DNA of 64,000 nucleotides from Clostridia bacterium (GTDB lineage: Bacteria; Bacillota; Clostridia; Oscillospirales; CAG-272), in the NCBI GenBank assembly GCA_017482355.1, contig JAFUNJ010000012.1, positions 228,211 through 292,210 on the forward strand, read 5' to 3'. Below the pieces are notes generated by a model. The model saw nothing but the letters and a program-made list of their open reading frames with translations. It was not told where the DNA came from and made no database searches. This document shows positions 60,710 through 64,000 of this stretch, piece by piece; the stretch's first letter is position 1, and every line of letters starts with the position of its first letter. Position numbers and translations under genes: made by a program.

Positions 60710-63409
60710 ATGATCAAAAAATTTTCCAATTTCATTGTGAACAAAAGAAACATCGTATTGGCAGTCATGCTGGTGCTGGCGGTTGCGAGTATCATTTGTT
60801 CTCAATTCGTAGAGATCAATGAAGACATGACCAAATACCTGCCGGACGATTCCAATATGAAGGCAGGTCTTGATATTATGGAAGATGAATTTCCCGAAAT
60901 GGAGACCTCAAATTCCATTCGCGTGATGTTCGACGATCTGACCGATGCCCAAAAGGAAACGGTACTTGCAGAATTGAGTACCATCCCAAATGTCGATAGC
61001 GTCGATTATGATGCAGAGAGCAGTGATTACAACAAAGATAATCACACGTTATTCGTACTCAATATGTCCTGCGAGTACGGCAGTGACGAGGAAGCGGCAA
61101 TAGAGTCCGCGCTGGAATCACAATTTGCCGACTATACGGTAGTATGGAAAAACAACGACACCGGATTCCCGGGTATTCCGGTGCTTCTGATCGTAGTTGC
61201 GCTTGCGATCCTGCTGACAGTCCTGTTCATTATGTGCGACTCTTGGATCGAGCCCCTCTTGTTCCTTGTTGTGATCGGCGTGGCTGTCGTCATCAACGGC
61301 GGAACGAATCTGATCCTTGGAAACGTAGCGAGCATTACGAATTCTATTTCAGCAATCCTACAGCTGGTTCTCTCTATGGATTACTCCATCATTCTGATGA
61401 ACCGATACAGACAGGAAAAGCAGCTCGAGCCTGATAAAAAGCAGGCAATGAAGAACGCGCTGGCAGCTTCCTTCTCCTCAGTCGCGTCCAGTGTGCTCAC
61501 CACGGTCGTCGGTCTTCTTATGCTGGTATTTATGAGCTTCAAGATCGGAGCAAACCTCGGTATCGTGCTTGCAAAGGGAGTCTTTATCAGCATGGTTTGC
61601 GTGCTGACGATGCTGCCAAGTATTATTTTAGCTTGTGATAAGCTGATACAGAAAACGGCGAAAAAGTCGTTGCATATTCCGATGGGATGGGCTGCGAAGT
61701 TCAGTTATAAAATGCGCCACGTTATGGTGGGCGTATTTGCGGTTCTGTTTGTGGGCTTCTTTATCCTCCAGCAGCAAACGGGTACTGCCTACACGCTTAC
61801 AGGAGATGACGAAATTTCCGATGTCTTCCCGCAGAGCAACACCGTTGTTATGGTTTATGAAAATCAGGACGAGGATAAGATGAACGACCTGATTGCCGAG
61901 CTTGAAAAGGACGAAAACGTCAAATCGGTTTTTGGATACGGTACGATTCTCGGCAAGCCCTACACCTCGGGTGAGCTGGCAGAGGTGCTTGGCTCGATGA
62001 GCGGGGATATTTCGCTTGGTTCCGGCGTGATCGATATGCTGTACTACGATTATTACAAATCCGATAACGCCGAGCCGTACAAAATGACGCTTTACGAGTT
62101 CGTTGATTTCCTTCAGAATAAGGTTGCAAATGATCCCACGTTCTCTCCTTATCTTGATGAAAATACAATGCCGCAGCTTCAAGCGCTCACGCCCTATATA
62201 AACAAAGAAGAATTGCAAAAGCAAAGGAGCGCAAGTGAGCTTTCTGCGATGCTCGGAGTCGATGAATCGCTTATAAATACGATCTTTAACCTGAGCTTTA
62301 ACGGCAACGCCGCAGATAAAACCATGTCTATGGAAGAAACGGTTGATTTTATCCTTGCGAATGCCGCTATAAAGAATTATATGGGCGACGAAATGCTCGG
62401 TCAGCTTCAGATGGCTCAGATGATGATAAAGGCATCGGTGAATGAAACCGCGTTTGCCGCGACCGACCTTGCCGATATGCTTGGTATGGACAGCTCTATG
62501 CTCGATCTGCTGTATCTCTATGCGGCAAGCACCGAGAGCGCTGATCCCGAATGGACGATGACGCTTGAAGCTTTGTTGGGCTATATGATGGATGACGTGC
62601 TGACCGATCCCCGTTTTGAGTCTGTGATCAATGATGACATGAAGCAGAAGCTCACCGAAGCGCTGACCACCTTGGAGGACGGAAAGAAGCAGCTTGTAAC
62701 CGATAACTATTCAAGACTCGTTATCACTACCTCTTATCCCGAGGACGGTGAGGACACGACGGCGTTCTTTGCAGGTCTTGAGCAGTTTGCAAACGACAAG
62801 CTGGACGGCGATTACTATTTGGTCGGTAATTCGGCAATGAATTACGAGATGCAAAAGACCTTCGATAATGAGCAGTTGTTTATTACGTTGCTCACGGCAT
62901 TGGCGATCTTCCTCATCGTAGCGATTACCTTCAAATCAATTTCCATTCCTATGATCCTCGTTTTGCTGGTACAGTGTGGTGTTTATATCACCATTACGAT
63001 AACGGGTGCTTTGAACGGCAGTATTTATTATCTTGCACTGCTTATCGTGGAGTGTATCCTAATGGGCTCTACTGTTGACTACGGTATCCTTCTCACTAAT
63101 TATTATTGCGAGGCTCGCAAGACTATGGATGTGAAGGATTCGCTGAAGCATGCTTATGCAGGATCCATTCATACGATTATGTCCTCGGGACTGATCTTGA
63201 TTCTGGTTACGGCAGTAGTCGGCGGTTTGTTTGAAAATCCAACGGTAACCTCTATTGTCAAGACCATATCAATGGGCGCACTCTGCGCGACGCTGCTGAT
63301 CCTGTTCGTTCTGCCCGGCGTTCTGGCAGCTTGTGATAAGCTCGTAACGAAAAAGCGTGATAGGTTTGAACAAGAAAAAGAACTAAAAACGGATATGAAT
63401 AATAACTAA
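60710..63409 (+). CDS. MmpL/RND-superfamily exporter with three-fold repeat loop
   Basis: The 899-residue protein has the RND/MmpL layout, with membrane helices at about 18-35, 160-350 and 720-880. LVLSMDYSIILMNRYRQE (about 220-237) and CILMGSTVDYGILLTNYYCE are the paired family signatures. A large outer loop (about 420-662) holds three related modules, each beginning with an ELAxxLG-like motif. GGAGG lies 12 bases before ATG 60710, and a 4-residue ORF (MQKL) lies between. The export of lipids or drugs is inferred from the family. Confidence 0.88.
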   Translation: MIKKFSNFIVNKRNIVLAVMLVLAVASIICSQFVEINEDMTKYLPDDSNMKAGLDIMEDEFPEMETSNSIRVMFDDLTDAQKETVLAELSTIPNVDSVDYDAESSDYNKDNHTLFVLNMSCEYGSDEEAAIESALESQFADYTVVWKNNDTGFPGIPVLLIVVALAILLTVLFIMCDSWIEPLLFLVVIGVAVVINGGTNLILGNVASITNSISAILQLVLSMDYSIILMNRYRQEKQLEPDKKQAMKNALAASFSSVASSVLTTVVGLLMLVFMSFKIGANLGIVLAKGVFISMVCVLTMLPSIILACDKLIQKTAKKSLHIPMGWAAKFSYKMRHVMVGVFAVLFVGFFILQQQTGTAYTLTGDDEISDVFPQSNTVVMVYENQDEDKMNDLIAELEKDENVKSVFGYGTILGKPYTSGELAEVLGSMSGDISLGSGVIDMLYYDYYKSDNAEPYKMTLYEFVDFLQNKVANDPTFSPYLDENTMPQLQALTPYINKEELQKQRSASELSAMLGVDESLINTIFNLSFNGNAADKTMSMEETVDFILANAAIKNYMGDEMLGQLQMAQMMIKASVNETAFAATDLADMLGMDSSMLDLLYLYAASTESADPEWTMTLEALLGYMMDDVLTDPRFESVINDDMKQKLTEALTTLEDGKKQLVTDNYSRLVITTSYPEDGEDTTAFFAGLEQFANDKLDGDYYLVGNSAMNYEMQKTFDNEQLFITLLTALAIFLIVAITFKSISIPMILVLLVQCGVYITITITGALNGSIYYLALLIVECILMGSTVDYGILLTNYYCEARKTMDVKDSLKHAYAGSIHTIMSSGLILILVTAVVGGLFENPTVTSIVKTISMGALCATLLILFVLPGVLAACDKLVTKKRDRFEQEKELKTDMNNN

Positions 63410-63415
63410 AATACA

Positions 63416-63444
63416 GCGGCAGGGAGCGCGATTCTCCCTGCCGC
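63416..63444 (+). terminator. Terminator after the MmpL gene
   Basis: GCGGCAGGGAG (63416-63426) pairs with CTCCCTGCCGC (63434-63444). The T-run is short. Confidence 0.65.
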
Positions 63445-63548
63445 TTGTTCCGTTGTTTTGCTAAAATATTCTCTCATCATATTTGATTTTTGATAAAGCA
63501 ACAACCAAATGTTACTGCCGGAAGTACGGTAATTCCAACGCCGATTAG

Positions 63549-63580
63549 AAAAGCGCCGCATCATCACATATGATGCGGCA
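63549..63580 (-). terminator. Terminator after the AraC gene at the window edge
   Basis: GCCGCATCAT pairs with ATGATGCGGC on the minus strand, followed by CTTTT. It lies just past the AraC stop. Confidence 0.75.
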
Positions 63581-63594
63581 CCGAATGATCTGTT

Positions 63595-64000
63595 CTATTC
63601 TTTTGTATGTGCTTTTCGATAGTCACGCGGGAGCACCCCGGTTATATCACGGAAAGCAATTGTGAATTTGCTTTGATTCTCATACCCTACGGCACAAGCA
63701 ATTTCTGCAACGGTCGCATCGCTGTGGCAAAGGAGCTCCTTTGCCCGTTTGATACGGTATTCCTTCATATATCCGCCAATCGACTGCCCGAAAACCGTTT
63801 TGAAGGTGGTTTTCAGCGTGGTTTGATTGATATGAAATTGAGAAGAAAGCTCTTCTATCGTATATCGTCTTGTCAGATCGCTTATCAAAAGCTCGTGTAC
63901 CTCGGTTACCGTTTGTATGGAGGAATCCTGAGCGTGCATATGCGTTTCCGTGAGTGCATCATCTGCGGGACACGCTACCTCGACAATCTGCTCAATCATC
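63595..64000 (-). CDS. AraC-family regulator, partial at window edge
   Basis: The visible 134 residues are the C-terminal part of an AraC regulator. YTIEELSSQFHINQTTLKTT and ECACAVGYENQSKF-like spacing (AVGYENQSKFTIAFRDITG) give both helix-turn-helix motifs. The start and effector domain lie beyond 64000. It ends 185 bases from the MmpL gene, facing it, so it may belong to another unit. Confidence 0.85.
   Translation of the reverse strand, partial: MIEQIVEVACPADDALTETHMHAQDSSIQTVTEVHELLISDLTRRYTIEELSSQFHINQTTLKTTFKTVFGQSIGGYMKEYRIKRAKELLCHSDATVAEIACAVGYENQSKFTIAFRDITGVLPRDYRKAHTKE

Overview
The window reads as a chromosomal segment of an anaerobic Firmicutes bacterium of class Clostridia, probably an uncultured gut member of the Oscillospirales or a close relative. 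The evidence is a SepF/YlmG/DivIVA division cluster next to ileS, strong AGGAGG-type ribosome sites with sigma-A promoters (TTGNNN-17-TATAAT), feoAB, methylglyoxal synthase, a CotF-like ferritin-fold protein, and large secreted proteins with Cys-rich GH modules. Species-level assignment is not possible from sequence alone.

Positions 1-19,500 are mostly housekeeping. dapA is on the minus strand. A long plus-strand series follows: queA, an APH(3')-type kinase, a glycosyltransferase, miaA, an HlyD-like adaptor, yggS, sepF, yggT, divIVA, ileS, lspA, rluD, a HAD phosphatase, metG, tatD, pncB and mgsA. Many junctions overlap by 4-23 bases, which suggests coupled translation.

Positions 18,750-37,600 are accessory and envelope genes. 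They include lipoproteins, a 742-residue secreted protein, an EndA-type surface nuclease, two TIM-barrel glycoside-hydrolase-like proteins, and a PstS-like binding protein preceded by two small membrane proteins. Two of the small proteins here (40 and 46 aa) are easily missed.

Positions 37,600-50,200 hold a SpoU methylase, MBL and GDPD genes, tRNA-Leu and initiator tRNA-Met, a GNAT enzyme, feoAB, regulators, and an AraC regulator divergent from a GH38 alpha-mannosidase with a perfect inverted repeat between them.

Positions 50,200-64,000 carry two tandem ECF sigma factors with about 370-residue C-terminal extensions, a ferritin-like protein with a leader ORF, tRNA-Ser(CGA) inside a palindrome-rich block, a decayed mobile-element scar (XRE and TnpV fragments), and a TetR-centred locus. 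In that locus TetR, an MBL enzyme and a hydrolase diverge from a membrane hydrolase (with an in-frame amber codon) and an MmpL/RND exporter. The last two genes share a near-identical promoter/operator. The strongest novelty candidates are this TetR-hydrolase-MmpL locus, the sigma pair, the tRNA-terminator-inverted tRNA copies, and the small-protein operons.
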